Position numbers and translations under genes: made by a program
Source of the DNA: Pseudomonas hamedanensis
GTDB taxonomy: Bacteria; Pseudomonadota; Gammaproteobacteria; Pseudomonadales; Pseudomonadaceae
Reading direction: 5' to 3'
DNA length: 64,000 nt
Assembly: GCF_014268595.2 (NCBI RefSeq)
Contig: NZ_CP077091.1
Coordinates: forward strand, 3,684,001-3,748,000
In this document: positions 28,086-36,960 of the stretch, one piece after another
Numbering within the stretch: the stretch's first letter is position 1
Layout: each line of letters starts with the position of its first letter
Notes under the pieces: generated by a model
Databases searched by the model: none
What the model was told of the DNA's origin: nothing
The model's input: only the letters and a program-made list of their open reading frames with translations

Positions 28086-29027
28086 ATGAACAAATGCCTT
28101 TCGACCAACCCGGTAACCATTGGCGAACCGTTCATAGAGAACGCAGCCGACGGCTACGCACTCGGCGGCTTCACCTGGCGCCACAGTTCGCCCGATCCAC
28201 AGTGCCCAGTGGTCATCATCAACGCCGCCACGTCCGTGCGCTGTCGCCATTACTCAAGGTTCGCAGCCTATCTGTTCAACCACGGCTTCGACGTGATGAC
28301 CTACGACTACCGGGGCATCGGCGAATCGCGCGGCGAGTCGATCAAAGGGCTGCGCGCCTCGTGGAGCGACTGGGGCGCGCTGGATTTCGAAGCGATGCTC
28401 AAACGTGCGCAGCGGGAGTTTCCCGGGCAGCCGATTGATGTGGTCGGCCACAGTTTCGGCGGTTGCGCGGCGGGCCTGGCCGAATCCGGGAGGGTGATCC
28501 GACGATTGGTCACCGTCGGCGCACAGTTTGCGTATTGGCGCGATTACGCTCCCGAGCAGCGCTGGCGAATGTTCGGCAAGTGGCATGTGGTGATGCCTTT
28601 GATGACGCTGCTCTGCGGCTATTTCCCCGGCAAGCGGCTCGGCTGGCTGGAAGATACGCCAACCGGCGTTGTACGAGACTGGAGCACGCCTGCCGCGCGC
28701 TTCGAACAGCGCCCGAGCGGTCGCGCCCTGTTGCAGAAAACGGGTGCCCTGCCCTTCGCCAACGTCCGCGCCCAAACCCTGGCCGTCAGTATCAGCGATG
28801 ACCCCTACGGCACGATCCCGGCGATCGAACGCCTGCTCGGCTACTTCAGCAACGCGGCCAGAACCCACCTGCGCATCGCGCCGCAGGACATCGACGAGCA
28901 ACAAGTCGGACATTTCGCCTTTTTTCGCAGCGCATACCAAGCCACACTATGGCCCATCGCTCTGACCTGGCTGCAAACCGGCGCATTGGCCGCCGATGCT
29001 CCCGGGCGGCAATTGCCCTGCAGCTGA
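28086..29027 (+). CDS. alpha/beta hydrolase
   Basis: A 313-residue cytoplasmic protein of the alpha/beta hydrolase fold. The oxyanion region VVIINAATSVRCRHYSRFA, the segment MTYDYRGIGESRG, and the nucleophile elbow GHSFGG (Ser near residue 122) are visible. A late His in DEQQVGHFAFFR could complete the triad. Related proteins are often annotated as serine aminopeptidase S33-like. The ATG at 28086 was chosen because upstream in-frame codons have no ribosome site. The substrate is unknown. Confidence 0.82.
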   Translation: MNKCLSTNPVTIGEPFIENAADGYALGGFTWRHSSPDPQCPVVIINAATSVRCRHYSRFAAYLFNHGFDVMTYDYRGIGESRGESIKGLRASWSDWGALDFEAMLKRAQREFPGQPIDVVGHSFGGCAAGLAESGRVIRRLVTVGAQFAYWRDYAPEQRWRMFGKWHVVMPLMTLLCGYFPGKRLGWLEDTPTGVVRDWSTPAARFEQRPSGRALLQKTGALPFANVRAQTLAVSISDDPYGTIPAIERLLGYFSNAARTHLRIAPQDIDEQQVGHFAFFRSAYQATLWPIALTWLQTGALAADAPGRQLPCS

Positions 29028-29056
29028 GCCCCTCTCAACGCACCACGGAACAGATC

Positions 29057-29470
29057 ATGGCCTCCGCCAACAAGCAGCAAAAACGTGCCACCCGGGCCAA
29101 AGCCAAGGCCAAGCAGAACCGCACCAAGCGCGCCGAAGCGCCGGTCGAGCTCGACCCGAACGACGACCGCATCGATTTCGAATCGGTGGACCTGACCGAA
29201 CTGTTCAAGAAAATGATCGACGCCGAGAAGATCAGCCAACAAGCGATGTGCGCGGCTTTCCTTGAAGACCCGCTGCTGGAGCTGGTGTATGAGCAGGAAG
29301 GCGAAGAAGGCGCGATGGATTTCATCCTCGCGGCGTTGATCGAGTATCGCCAGTGGTCGCAGGAAACCGACGAGGCCGGCGCGCTGGCATGGATCGAATC
29401 CCCGGCCTTCCAGGCCGACTATGTGGCGGCGTCCGACGTGATCGCCGCACAAACCCAACAGAAGAACTGA
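29057..29470 (+). CDS. conserved hypothetical protein, tandem paralogue 1
   Basis: A 137-residue protein with a strongly basic N-terminus (MASANKQQKRATRAKAKAKQ) and an acidic helical body (DDRIDFESVDLTELFKKMIDAEKISQQAM). It is similar end to end to the next gene, six bases downstream, so the pair arose by duplication. No domain family was recognised. The basic tail could bind nucleic acid or the ribosome, which is only inference. Confidence 0.8.
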   Translation: MASANKQQKRATRAKAKAKQNRTKRAEAPVELDPNDDRIDFESVDLTELFKKMIDAEKISQQAMCAAFLEDPLLELVYEQEGEEGAMDFILAALIEYRQWSQETDEAGALAWIESPAFQADYVAASDVIAAQTQQKN

Positions 29471-29476
29471 GCTCCC

Positions 29477-29929
29477 ATGGCATCCCTGAACAAGCAACAG
29501 AAACGCGCCAAACGCGCCAAGGCCAAAGCCAAGCAAATCCGTATGGTCGGGCGCAAGCCGCTGGATCAGGACGAAGACCTCGGCCACCTCGCCGAGCCGA
29601 TCCCCGATTACACCCTGGCGATGTTCAGCAAAATGCGCGACGCCGAAGCCGTCAGCCGCGACGAGATGTTGCTGACCCTGCTGCGCGAACTGGCGTTCAT
29701 CATCGTCGATCAACCTGAATTGCTCGACATGGAAAACGCCGACAACGAAGGCATGGCCGCCACCCACCTGGCCGCCGACATGCTGATCGACTACCGCATG
29801 TGGGCCGATGGCATGACCATCGAAGAAGCCCAGGCCTGGCTGAGCGAGCCGCAGTTCATCACCGATTTCGGGGTGGCGCTGGATGCTTATGGGAAGTCGG
29901 TAGACAACCAGGAAGAAAAGAGCGAATAA
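29477..29929 (+). CDS. conserved hypothetical protein, tandem paralogue 2
   Basis: A 150-residue paralogue of the preceding protein. The N-terminus MASLNKQQKRAKRAKAKAKQ matches it at nearly every position, and the bodies share the pattern (D/L)xxMFxKM(I/R)DAExxSxxxM and the tail IDYRMWADGMTIEEAQAWL versus IEYRQWSQETDEAGALAWI. A hairpin terminator follows at 29947, so the two genes and perhaps the hydrolase gene form one unit. Confidence 0.82.
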   Translation: MASLNKQQKRAKRAKAKAKQIRMVGRKPLDQDEDLGHLAEPIPDYTLAMFSKMRDAEAVSRDEMLLTLLRELAFIIVDQPELLDMENADNEGMAATHLAADMLIDYRMWADGMTIEEAQAWLSEPQFITDFGVALDAYGKSVDNQEEKSE

Positions 29930-29946
29930 CCGCTGCTCAGAAATCA

Positions 29947-29984
29947 AAACGGCCGCGAGTCATCCCTGACAGCGGCCGTTTTTT
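29947..29984 (+). terminator. rho-independent terminator, left copy
   Basis: Stem AAAACGGCCGC / GCGGCCGTTTT with the loop GAGTCATCCCTGACA and a T run. It is nearly identical to the terminator at 30747 that follows vapC. Confidence 0.88.
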
Positions 29985-30031
29985 GTTTGGATGGCTTAGC
30001 TACCCTTTGTCCGATGACAGTGTATATCCCG

Positions 30032-30059
30032 TTGACATATCCCGAGCACAACTTATCCT
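30032..30059 (+). promoter_or_regulatory. sigma-70 promoter of vapBC
   Basis: A perfect TTGACA, a 16-base spacer and TATCCT, about 35 bases upstream of the vapB start. No other gene could use it. Confidence 0.65.
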
Positions 30060-30093
30060 TAGGCCATCACAGGATCAGACCCAGAGGTCAAAT

Positions 30094-30324
30094 ATGGAAC
30101 AGACCACAATTTTCATGAGCAACAGAAGTCAGGCAGTTCGGCTGCCAAAGGCAGTTGCGATGCCCGGCGACGTTAAACGAGTGGAAGTCATTGCGATTGG
30201 CAGAACACGCGTCATTACGCCTGCTGGAGAAAGCTGGGATAGCTGGTTTGATGGCGACAGCGTCAGCCCTGATTTCATGGCTGACCGTGAGCAACCCACT
30301 GATCAGGAGCGCGAGTCGTTCTGA
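30094..30324 (+). CDS. vapB: VapB-type antitoxin
   Basis: A 76-residue AbrB/SpoVT-type DNA-binding antitoxin. The N-terminal swapped-hairpin region reads MSNRSQAVRLPKAVAMPGDVKRVEVIAIG, given here by its ends (residues 8-36), typical of VapB/MazE. The acidic C-terminus (SWDSWFDGDSVSPDFM) is the usual toxin-binding tail. The ATG at 30094 has GAGG upstream. Its stop overlaps the vapC start by one base. Confidence 0.92.
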   Translation: MEQTTIFMSNRSQAVRLPKAVAMPGDVKRVEVIAIGRTRVITPAGESWDSWFDGDSVSPDFMADREQPTDQERESF

Positions 30325-30731
30325 TGATCAAATACATGCTAGATACAAACATCTGCATCTTCACCATCAAGAACAAACCACAGGTTGTCCGGGAAGCTTT
30401 CAATCGACATTCCGGGCAATTGTGCGTCAGCGCTATCACGCTTATGGAGCTTATTTACGGTGCTGAAAAGTCCGCGGCCCCGGAAAAGAATCTGGCGATC
30501 GTCGAAGGTTTCGTTGCGCGACTGGAAGTCTTGCCTTTCGACAATGACGCAGCCGCACAGACCGGGATGATTCGATCTGAACTTGCGAAAGCGGGAACAC
30601 CGATAGGGCCGTACGACCAAATGATCGCAGGCCACGCGCGGTCACTTGGACTTATCGTGGTCACGAACAATGTGCGGGAATTTGAACGTGTTTCCGGATT
30701 GCGTATTGAGGACTGGGTTTATCCCGACTGA
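30324..30731 (+). CDS. vapC: VapC-type PIN-domain toxin
   Basis: A 135-residue PIN-domain ribonuclease. Acidic residues of the metal site are seen in MLDTNICIFTIKNKP (Asp near residue 6), in ITLMELIYGAEKS (Glu near residue 42), in GTPIGPYDQMIAGHA (Asp near residue 98) and in VVTNNVREFERV near the C-terminus. In the known family the toxin cleaves initiator tRNA or rRNA. It is coupled to vapB and followed by a terminator. Confidence 0.95.
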   Translation: MIKYMLDTNICIFTIKNKPQVVREAFNRHSGQLCVSAITLMELIYGAEKSAAPEKNLAIVEGFVARLEVLPFDNDAAAQTGMIRSELAKAGTPIGPYDQMIAGHARSLGLIVVTNNVREFERVSGLRIEDWVYPD

Positions 30732-30746
30732 GCAAAGCTCACAAAC

Positions 30747-30784
30747 AAAAACGGCCGCTTGTCATCACTGACAGCGGCCGTTTT
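30747..30784 (+). terminator. rho-independent terminator, right copy
   Basis: Stem AAAACGGCCGC / GCGGCCGTTTT with the loop TTGTCATCACTGACA. It differs from the copy at 29947 at only a few loop positions, and the two copies bracket vapBC. Confidence 0.85.
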
Positions 30785-30801
30785 GCATTACGCGTAATGG
30801 A

Positions 30802-32193
30802 TCAGTTCAACACCACCGCGCCACGCTTTTCCAGCTTGCGACGACGCGCCACCAGCAGACCGGCGGCCACCACCATCAGGCTCAGCAGGCCTGTCGCGAG
30901 GATTTCCACGCGGTGCGCCTCCTGGAACAGCATGATGGTCAGCGCCGCGATGATGAAAATGATCACCGCGTAGGTCAGGCCTGGGAACAGCCACATGCTG
31001 AAGACGATTTTTTCGCCCCGCGCCATGCGCTGTTTGCGCATACGCAGTTGCGAGAACGCGATCACCAGATACACCAGCAGGGCGATGGCGCCGGAGCTGG
31101 CCAGCAGGAATTCGAACACCGCAGCCGGAGCGACATAGTTGGCGAAGGTGCAGAGGAACGCGGCGCCAGTCGATAGCATCACCGCCCAGTAAGGCGTGCC
31201 GCTTTTGTTGGTACGGGTCGACATGGCCGGGGCATCGCCGCGCTTGCCGAGGGAGAACAGCATGCGCGAAGAGGTGTAGAGCGCCGAGTTCAGGCAACTG
31301 GTCACCGCGACCAGGACCACGATGTCGACGATCATTTTCGCGTTCGGGATGCCCATGCGCTCAAGCACGGTCTGGTAGGAACCGAGATTGGCCAGCGTAG
31401 GATCATTCCATGGTACCAGCGCCACAACGATGAAGATCGAAACGAGGTAGAACAGGCCGATCCGCCAGATCACCGAGTTGGTCGCCTTGGAAATCTGCTG
31501 GCCCGGGTTCTTCGATTCCGCCGCCGCGATGGTGACGATTTCGGTGCCCATGAATGAGAACATGGTGGTCAGGATCGCGCCCAGCACAGCCCCCATGCCG
31601 TTCGGCAGAAAGCCGCCGCTGTCGAACAAATGCGAAACACCGCTGACCTGACTGGTCGGCAGGAAGCCGAAAATCGCCGCAAGGCCAAGGCCGATAAAGC
31701 CAATGATCGCCAGCACTTTGATCAGGGCGAACCAGAACTCGAACTCGCCGTAATTTTTCACGCTGAACAGGTTGGTCACGGTCAGCAACATCGTGATGAC
31801 TAAAGCAAAGGCCCAGATATCGACGCCCGGGAACCACGCATGCAGGATGGTCGCGGCGGCGTTGGCTTCCAGCGGAATGACCAGGACCCAGAACCACCAA
31901 TACAACCAGCCGATAGTGAAACCGGCCCAGTGGCCGATGGCGCGGTCGGCGTACGTCGAAAAGGAGCCGGTGTCCGGCGAGGCCACGGCCATTTCGCCGA
32001 GCATGCGCATCACCAGCACCACTAGCGTACCGGCAGCAGCGTAGGCCAGCAGCACAGCGGGGCCGGCGGCAGCAATGGCATGGCCGGAGCCAACGAACAG
32101 ACCGGCGCCGATCACACCGGCGATAGACAACATGGTCACATGACGCGGTTTGAGCCCCTGTTCGAGGCCGTTGGAGCTTGGAATACTGCTCAT
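30802..32193 (-). CDS. gabP: amino acid permease, GABA permease (GabP) type
   Basis: A 463-residue APC-superfamily inner-membrane carrier with twelve hydrophobic helices. The N-terminal motif LKPRHVTMLSIAGVIGAGLFVGSG and FSTYADRAIGHWAGFTIGWLYWW (ends given) match the gamma-aminobutyrate permease branch, though D-serine/alanine carriers are close relatives. The ATG at 32193, after AAGGT, gives the usual MSSIPSSNGLEQGLK start. No catabolic genes adjoin it, so the substrate rests on resemblance. Confidence 0.83.
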   Translation of the reverse strand: MSSIPSSNGLEQGLKPRHVTMLSIAGVIGAGLFVGSGHAIAAAGPAVLLAYAAAGTLVVLVMRMLGEMAVASPDTGSFSTYADRAIGHWAGFTIGWLYWWFWVLVIPLEANAAATILHAWFPGVDIWAFALVITMLLTVTNLFSVKNYGEFEFWFALIKVLAIIGFIGLGLAAIFGFLPTSQVSGVSHLFDSGGFLPNGMGAVLGAILTTMFSFMGTEIVTIAAAESKNPGQQISKATNSVIWRIGLFYLVSIFIVVALVPWNDPTLANLGSYQTVLERMGIPNAKMIVDIVVLVAVTSCLNSALYTSSRMLFSLGKRGDAPAMSTRTNKSGTPYWAVMLSTGAAFLCTFANYVAPAAVFEFLLASSGAIALLVYLVIAFSQLRMRKQRMARGEKIVFSMWLFPGLTYAVIIFIIAALTIMLFQEAHRVEILATGLLSLMVVAAGLLVARRRKLEKRGAVVLN

Positions 32194-32747
32194 CGAAACT
32201 ACCTTTGCAAGGAAAGCGAGTGCATCCGGCCCGTCTGAAAATCCTTTCTCGTAAAAAGAATCCAACGGGCTGTTCCTTATTCTGCACGCAAGATTTGCGC
32301 CAAAATGTTTCAAATCCCTGCATGCCGGGGGCGTGGCGGTTGGTTCAGCTTTCGATGCAAGTCCTTGTGTTTAATGGCTATTCGCCCAAGCGTTACCCTG
32401 CGACTCACTTTCAAGACGAATTCGCGCACCAGAAACACACCTGAAAAGTGCGCGATGCACAGAAAAAGCGCAATTGAGGAACGTTCGGCCGGATAGCGCT
32501 TCCAACACCCCGCCAAAGCTGGCAACATCGCGCCTTTTTTTACGCGACACCCACGGGCTTGCGCGATCAAACACCCGTTCGGTTGTTGATGGGGCGACAG
32601 TCTGCTGCGCCGATGCGACAACCTGCCACATGCCACCCGTTTACCGCTCGTAGCGCTGTTGGCTGCCATTGAAACGCTATGCTAGCTTGGCCGCCTCGCC
32701 AGGAAGGCCCGCCAACAGCAGGAGCGCAACATATATGAGGAACGCAC
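32194..32747. other. intergenic region upstream of gabP and the ABC operon
   Basis: About 550 bases between divergent transcription units. It must hold both promoters. The open frames in it have no ribosome sites or recognisable domains. No REP pair or RNA gene was seen. Confidence 0.5.
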
Positions 32748-33521
32748 ATGGCTGAGGCCACGCCCGCGCTTGAAATCCGCAACTTGCACAAACGCTACGG
32801 ACAGCTTGAGGTGCTTAAAGGCATCTCGCTGACCGCCCGCGACGGCGATGTGATCTCGATCCTCGGTTCCTCCGGTTCCGGCAAGTCCACGTTCCTGCGT
32901 TGCATCAACCTGTTGGAAAACCCGCACCAGGGCCAGATTCTGGTGGCGGGTGAAGAACTCAAACTCAAAGCCGCTAAAAACGGCGAACTGGTTGCCGCCG
33001 ATGGCAAGCAGATCAATCGCCTGCGTTCCGAGATTGGTTTTGTATTTCAAAACTTTAATCTGTGGCCGCACATGAGCGTGCTCGACAACATCATCGAAGC
33101 CCCGCGCCGCGTGCTCGGCCAGAGCAAGGCCGAGGCCATTGAAGTCGCCGAAGCCCTGCTGGCCAAGGTCGGCATCGCTGACAAGCGCCACGCCTATCCA
33201 GCGCAACTGTCCGGCGGTCAGCAGCAACGCGCAGCGATCGCTCGCACACTGGCGATGCAGCCGAAGGTGATTCTGTTCGACGAGCCCACCTCCGCCCTTG
33301 ACCCGGAAATGGTTCAGGAAGTACTTAGTGTCATCCGCGCATTGGCCGAAGAAGGCCGCACCATGCTGCTCGTGACCCACGAAATGGGCTTCGCCCGTCA
33401 GGTCTCCAGCGAAGTGGTGTTCCTTCACCAGGGCTTGGTAGAGGAGCAAGGATCGCCACAGCAGGTGTTCGAAAACCCGCTTTCGGCGCGCTGCAAACAA
33501 TTCATGTCCAGCAACCGCTAA
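32748..33521 (+). CDS. polar amino acid ABC transporter ATP-binding protein
   Basis: A 257-residue ATPase of the HisP/GlnQ type that powers uptake. It has Walker A GSSGSGKST (near residue 42), the Q-loop FVFQNFNLWPHMSVL, the signature LSGGQQQR (near residue 153) and Walker B VILFDEPTSALDPE. It is the first gene of the operon with the binding protein and two permeases that follow. Confidence 0.95.
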   Translation: MAEATPALEIRNLHKRYGQLEVLKGISLTARDGDVISILGSSGSGKSTFLRCINLLENPHQGQILVAGEELKLKAAKNGELVAADGKQINRLRSEIGFVFQNFNLWPHMSVLDNIIEAPRRVLGQSKAEAIEVAEALLAKVGIADKRHAYPAQLSGGQQQRAAIARTLAMQPKVILFDEPTSALDPEMVQEVLSVIRALAEEGRTMLLVTHEMGFARQVSSEVVFLHQGLVEEQGSPQQVFENPLSARCKQFMSSNR

Positions 33522-33534
33522 CGGAGCAACATGC

Positions 33535-34284
33535 ATGCAGAACTATAAAAAGGTCTTCCTGGCCGCAGCCGTCACCCTCGCGTTCAGCGCCGGTGCCATG
33601 GCTGAAACCTTGAAGATGGGCATCGAAGCGGCGTACCCGCCGTTCAACAACAAAGACGCCAGCGGTCAGGTTGTCGGCTTCGACAAAGACATCGGCGACG
33701 CCCTGTGCGCGAAGATGAAAGCCGAATGCACCGTGGTCACGTCCGACTGGGACGGCATCATCCCGGCCCTGAACGCGAAGAAGTTCGACTTCCTGATCTC
33801 CTCGCTGTCGATCACCGAAGAGCGCAAGGGCGCGGTTGATTTCACCGACCCGTACTACTCGAACAAGCTGCAATACATCGCACCAAAAAACGTCGATTTC
33901 AAAACCGACAAGGACTCGCTCAAGGGCAAGACCATCGGTACCCAGCGCGCCACGCTGGCCGGCACCTGGCTGGAAGACACTTATGGCGATGACATCAAAG
34001 TCAGCCTCTACGACACCCAGGAAAACGCCTATCTCGACCTGACCTCCGGTCGTGTCGACGCCATCCTCGCCGACAAGTACGCCAACTATGACTGGCTGAA
34101 AACCGACGCCGGCAAGAACTACGAGTTCAAGGGCGACCCGGTCGTGGAAAGCGACAAGATCGGCATCGCCGTGCGCAAGGGTGATCCACTGCGCGAGAAG
34201 CTGAACGCCGCACTGAAGGAAATCGTCGCTGACGGTACCTACAAAAAGATCAACGACAAGTACTTCCCGTTCAGCATCTATTGA
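33535..34284 (+). CDS. periplasmic polar amino acid-binding protein (HisJ/ArgT-like)
   Basis: A 249-residue secreted binding protein with a signal peptide (residues 1-22, cleaved after AMA). MGIEAAYPPFNNKDASG, GFDKDIGDALCAKM and LISSLSITEERKGAVDFTDPYY are the ligand-binding elements of the lysine/arginine/ornithine and histidine group. A paired Cys (ALCAKMKAEC) matches the disulfide of that group. It lies 13 bases after the ATPase gene. The exact ligand is inferred. Confidence 0.92.
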   Translation: MQNYKKVFLAAAVTLAFSAGAMAETLKMGIEAAYPPFNNKDASGQVVGFDKDIGDALCAKMKAECTVVTSDWDGIIPALNAKKFDFLISSLSITEERKGAVDFTDPYYSNKLQYIAPKNVDFKTDKDSLKGKTIGTQRATLAGTWLEDTYGDDIKVSLYDTQENAYLDLTSGRVDAILADKYANYDWLKTDAGKNYEFKGDPVVESDKIGIAVRKGDPLREKLNAALKEIVADGTYKKINDKYFPFSIY

Positions 34285-34362
34285 TTCTGACCTGCGGGAC
34301 CGGCGCCGAGATCGTTCGGCGTCGGTTCCCGACCTTGCCTGCCGCGATTTGAACAGAAATCC

Positions 34363-35058
34363 ATGATTATCAACCTCTACGGATTCGGCCCGGCCCTTGC
34401 TGCCGGCGCGCTGATGACTGTCCAGCTGGCGCTCACGGCCCTGTGCCTGGGGCTGGTGCTCGGCCTGCTCGGCGCCTTGGCCAAGACTTCCCCGTACAAG
34501 CCGCTGCAATGGCTTGGCGGCACCTATTCGACCCTGGTGCGAGGCGTCCCGGAATTGCTCTGGGTGCTGCTGATCTACTTCGGTACGGTCAACCTGATGC
34601 GCGCCCTCGGTGAGTACTTCGGCAACCCCGACCTGCAACTCAACGCCTTCGCCGCCGGTGTAATCGCACTGGGCCTGTGCTTCGGCGCCTACGCCACGGA
34701 AGTATTCCGCGGCGCGCTCCTCGCCATTCCCAAAGGCCACCGTGAGGCCGGCCAGGCCTTGGGCCTGTCGAAATGGCGGATCTTCACCCGCTTGATCATG
34801 CCGCAGATGTGGCGCATCGCCCTGCCGGGCCTGGGCAACCTGTTCATGATCCTGATGAAGGACACCGCGCTGGTGTCGGTGATCGGCCTGGAAGAGATCA
34901 TGCGTCACGCGCAGATCGGCGTGACCGTGTCGAAACAACCGTTCACCTTCTATATGGTGGCGGCGGTGATGTACCTCGGCCTGACGGTGCTGGCGATGAC
35001 CGGCATGCACTTCCTGGAAAAACGCGCCGCCCGCGGCTTTGCGAGGAGCGCTCAATGA
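34363..35058 (+). CDS. ABC transporter permease (HisQ type)
   Basis: A 231-residue inner-membrane permease with five hydrophobic helices and the cytoplasmic EAA motif FTRLIMPQMWRIALPGLGN (near residue 150), preceded by GHREAGQALGLSKWRI. It pairs with the next permease, whose start overlaps its stop (ATGA). Confidence 0.94.
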   Translation: MIINLYGFGPALAAGALMTVQLALTALCLGLVLGLLGALAKTSPYKPLQWLGGTYSTLVRGVPELLWVLLIYFGTVNLMRALGEYFGNPDLQLNAFAAGVIALGLCFGAYATEVFRGALLAIPKGHREAGQALGLSKWRIFTRLIMPQMWRIALPGLGNLFMILMKDTALVSVIGLEEIMRHAQIGVTVSKQPFTFYMVAAVMYLGLTVLAMTGMHFLEKRAARGFARSAQ

Positions 35059-35744
35059 ACTGGGACGTCATCATCAAATGGCTGCCGAAACTGGCACAAG
35101 GCGCGACCCTGACCCTGGAACTGGTCGCCATCGCGGTAATAGCCGGCCTGCTGCTGGCAATTCCGCTGGGCATCGCCCGCTCCTCGAAGCTGTGGTACGT
35201 GCGTTCGCTGCCCTACGCCTACATCTTCTTTTTCCGCGGCACGCCGCTGCTGGTTCAACTGTTCCTGGTCTATTACGGCCTGGCGCAATTCGACGCCGTA
35301 CGAGAAAGCTCGCTGTGGCCGTACCTGCGCGATCCGTTCTGGTGCGCCACGGTGACCATGACCCTGCACACGGCGGCGTATATCGCCGAGATTCTACGTG
35401 GCGCCATTCAGGCGATTCCACCGGGCGAGATCGAAGCGGCGCGGGCCTTGGGCATGTCCAGGCCCAAAGCGATGTTCTACATCATCCTGCCCCGTGCGGC
35501 GCGCATCGGCCTGCCTGCCTACAGCAACGAAGTGATCCTGATGCTCAAGGCCAGCGCACTGGCCAGCACTGTCACCCTGCTCGAACTGACCGGGATGGCG
35601 CGCACGATCATTGCCCGCACCTACCTGCCAGTGGAGATTTTCTTCGCGGCGGGCGTGTTCTATCTGGTCATGGCCTATGTGCTGGTGCGCGGCTTCAAGC
35701 TGCTGGAGCGCTGGCTGCGTGTCGATGCCTGCCAAGGCCGCTGA
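35055..35744 (+). CDS. ABC transporter permease (HisM type)
   Basis: A 229-residue permease, partner of the preceding one. It has the FFFRGTPLLVQLFLVYYG segment typical of polar amino acid permeases and the EAA motif EIEAARALGMSRPKAMFYII. Its end overlaps the methyltransferase gene by 20 bases, so all five genes from 32748 to 36960 are probably one transcript. Confidence 0.94.
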   Translation: MNWDVIIKWLPKLAQGATLTLELVAIAVIAGLLLAIPLGIARSSKLWYVRSLPYAYIFFFRGTPLLVQLFLVYYGLAQFDAVRESSLWPYLRDPFWCATVTMTLHTAAYIAEILRGAIQAIPPGEIEAARALGMSRPKAMFYIILPRAARIGLPAYSNEVILMLKASALASTVTLLELTGMARTIIARTYLPVEIFFAAGVFYLVMAYVLVRGFKLLERWLRVDACQGR

Positions 35745-36960
35745 AACTTCCCACGTGCTGACGGGCGAGGACTTACTCGCCCGCTTCACCGCACTGGATG
35801 CTTTTCTTACGACGCATCAGGCGTTGTGGAAACCCCGACCGTTCACTCATCTTTCGCTTGCTTGGGAAGCGTCCTGCCCCGAGTTGTCTTCGTGGCTACG
35901 CGGGCGATCGCTTGAAGACGCCGAGCAAGCTCATAATCATCCTGCCGATCTCATCGACGCTCCGGAGCCGTTCGCTTCTCTGGCGAGGTTGTCGGCCGAG
36001 CTGAGTGCTGTCGGTGAGTTGCCGGGGCATCCACTGGACGCCGCCGGCCATCGCTTGAATGTCGACGTACCGGGACGCAAATGGCAGCAGATCGAGGCGT
36101 TTGCCAGTCGCTTGTCTTTTTCTGCGCAGCCGACGCATTGGCTGGATTGGTGTTCGGGCAAGGGACATCTGGGGCGGCGCTTGTTGAGTGGCGCGCAACA
36201 GCTGACCTGTGTCGAATACGATCCCGCGCTCGTTGCCAGCGGTCAGGCGTTGAGCCAGCGTCATCATTTGCATGCCTTGCATGTTGAGCAGGATGTCCTG
36301 GCGGCAGATGCCTCCAAGGTCTTGAGCGCGGCCCACACCCCCGTCGCGCTCCATGCCTGCGGCGATCTGCATGTGCGGTTGATACAACTGGCCAGCGCGG
36401 CCGGCTGCCAACAGATGGCGATTGCCCCGTGCTGCTACAACCGTATCAGCCGCAACGAATATCAGGCGTTATCTGCGGCGGGCCGGCGATCAGTCCTACA
36501 GCTCTCGCTGGAAGATCTGGCCTTGCCAATGAGCGAAACCGTAACCGCCGGGACACGGGTCCGACGCCAGCGCGACAACTCCATGGCCCGACGCCTCGCC
36601 TTCGACTTGCTGCAAAGAACATCGCGCGGCATCGACGAGTACTTGCCTACCCCCTCGCTGCCAAGTGCGTGGCTAGATAAGCCGTTCGCCGACTACTGCC
36701 GGGATCTGGCAGCGCTGAAAAACTTATCCACCGTCGGCTCGCCAGATTGGGCAGCACTGGAAGCCGCCGGTTGGCAGCGCCTGGCCGAAGTACGCAATCT
36801 GGAATTACTGCGCGGACTTTTCCGACGTCCGCTGGAGCTTTGGCTGAACCTGGATCGAGCACTTTTCCTTGTCGAGCAGGGCTACAACGTCCGCCTCGGC
36901 ACCTTCTGCGAAATACCGCTCACACCGCGCAACTTGCTGCTGCTCGCCGAACGCGAATAG
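35725..36960 (+). CDS. SAM-dependent methyltransferase (Methyltransf_32/METTL25-like)
   Basis: A 411-residue cytoplasmic protein with a class I Rossmann methyltransferase core: motif I is DWCSGKGHLGRRLL (near residue 145), followed by CVEYDPALVASGQ. The later motifs HACGDLHVRLI and APCCYNRISRNEY resemble the HxCGxL and CCxY boxes of the METTL25/RRNAD1 group. The substrate is unknown. The start at 35725 overlaps the upstream permease. The frame open from 35611 is a shadow of the permease. Confidence 0.82.
   Translation: MPAKAAETSHVLTGEDLLARFTALDAFLTTHQALWKPRPFTHLSLAWEASCPELSSWLRGRSLEDAEQAHNHPADLIDAPEPFASLARLSAELSAVGELPGHPLDAAGHRLNVDVPGRKWQQIEAFASRLSFSAQPTHWLDWCSGKGHLGRRLLSGAQQLTCVEYDPALVASGQALSQRHHLHALHVEQDVLAADASKVLSAAHTPVALHACGDLHVRLIQLASAAGCQQMAIAPCCYNRISRNEYQALSAAGRRSVLQLSLEDLALPMSETVTAGTRVRRQRDNSMARRLAFDLLQRTSRGIDEYLPTPSLPSAWLDKPFADYCRDLAALKNLSTVGSPDWAALEAAGWQRLAEVRNLELLRGLFRRPLELWLNLDRALFLVEQGYNVRLGTFCEIPLTPRNLLLLAERE

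Noticed and set aside
33502..35055. Open frame of 517 codons antisense to the ABC binding protein and permease
   Set aside because: Both plus-strand genes have clear family motifs, and the antisense frame has none.
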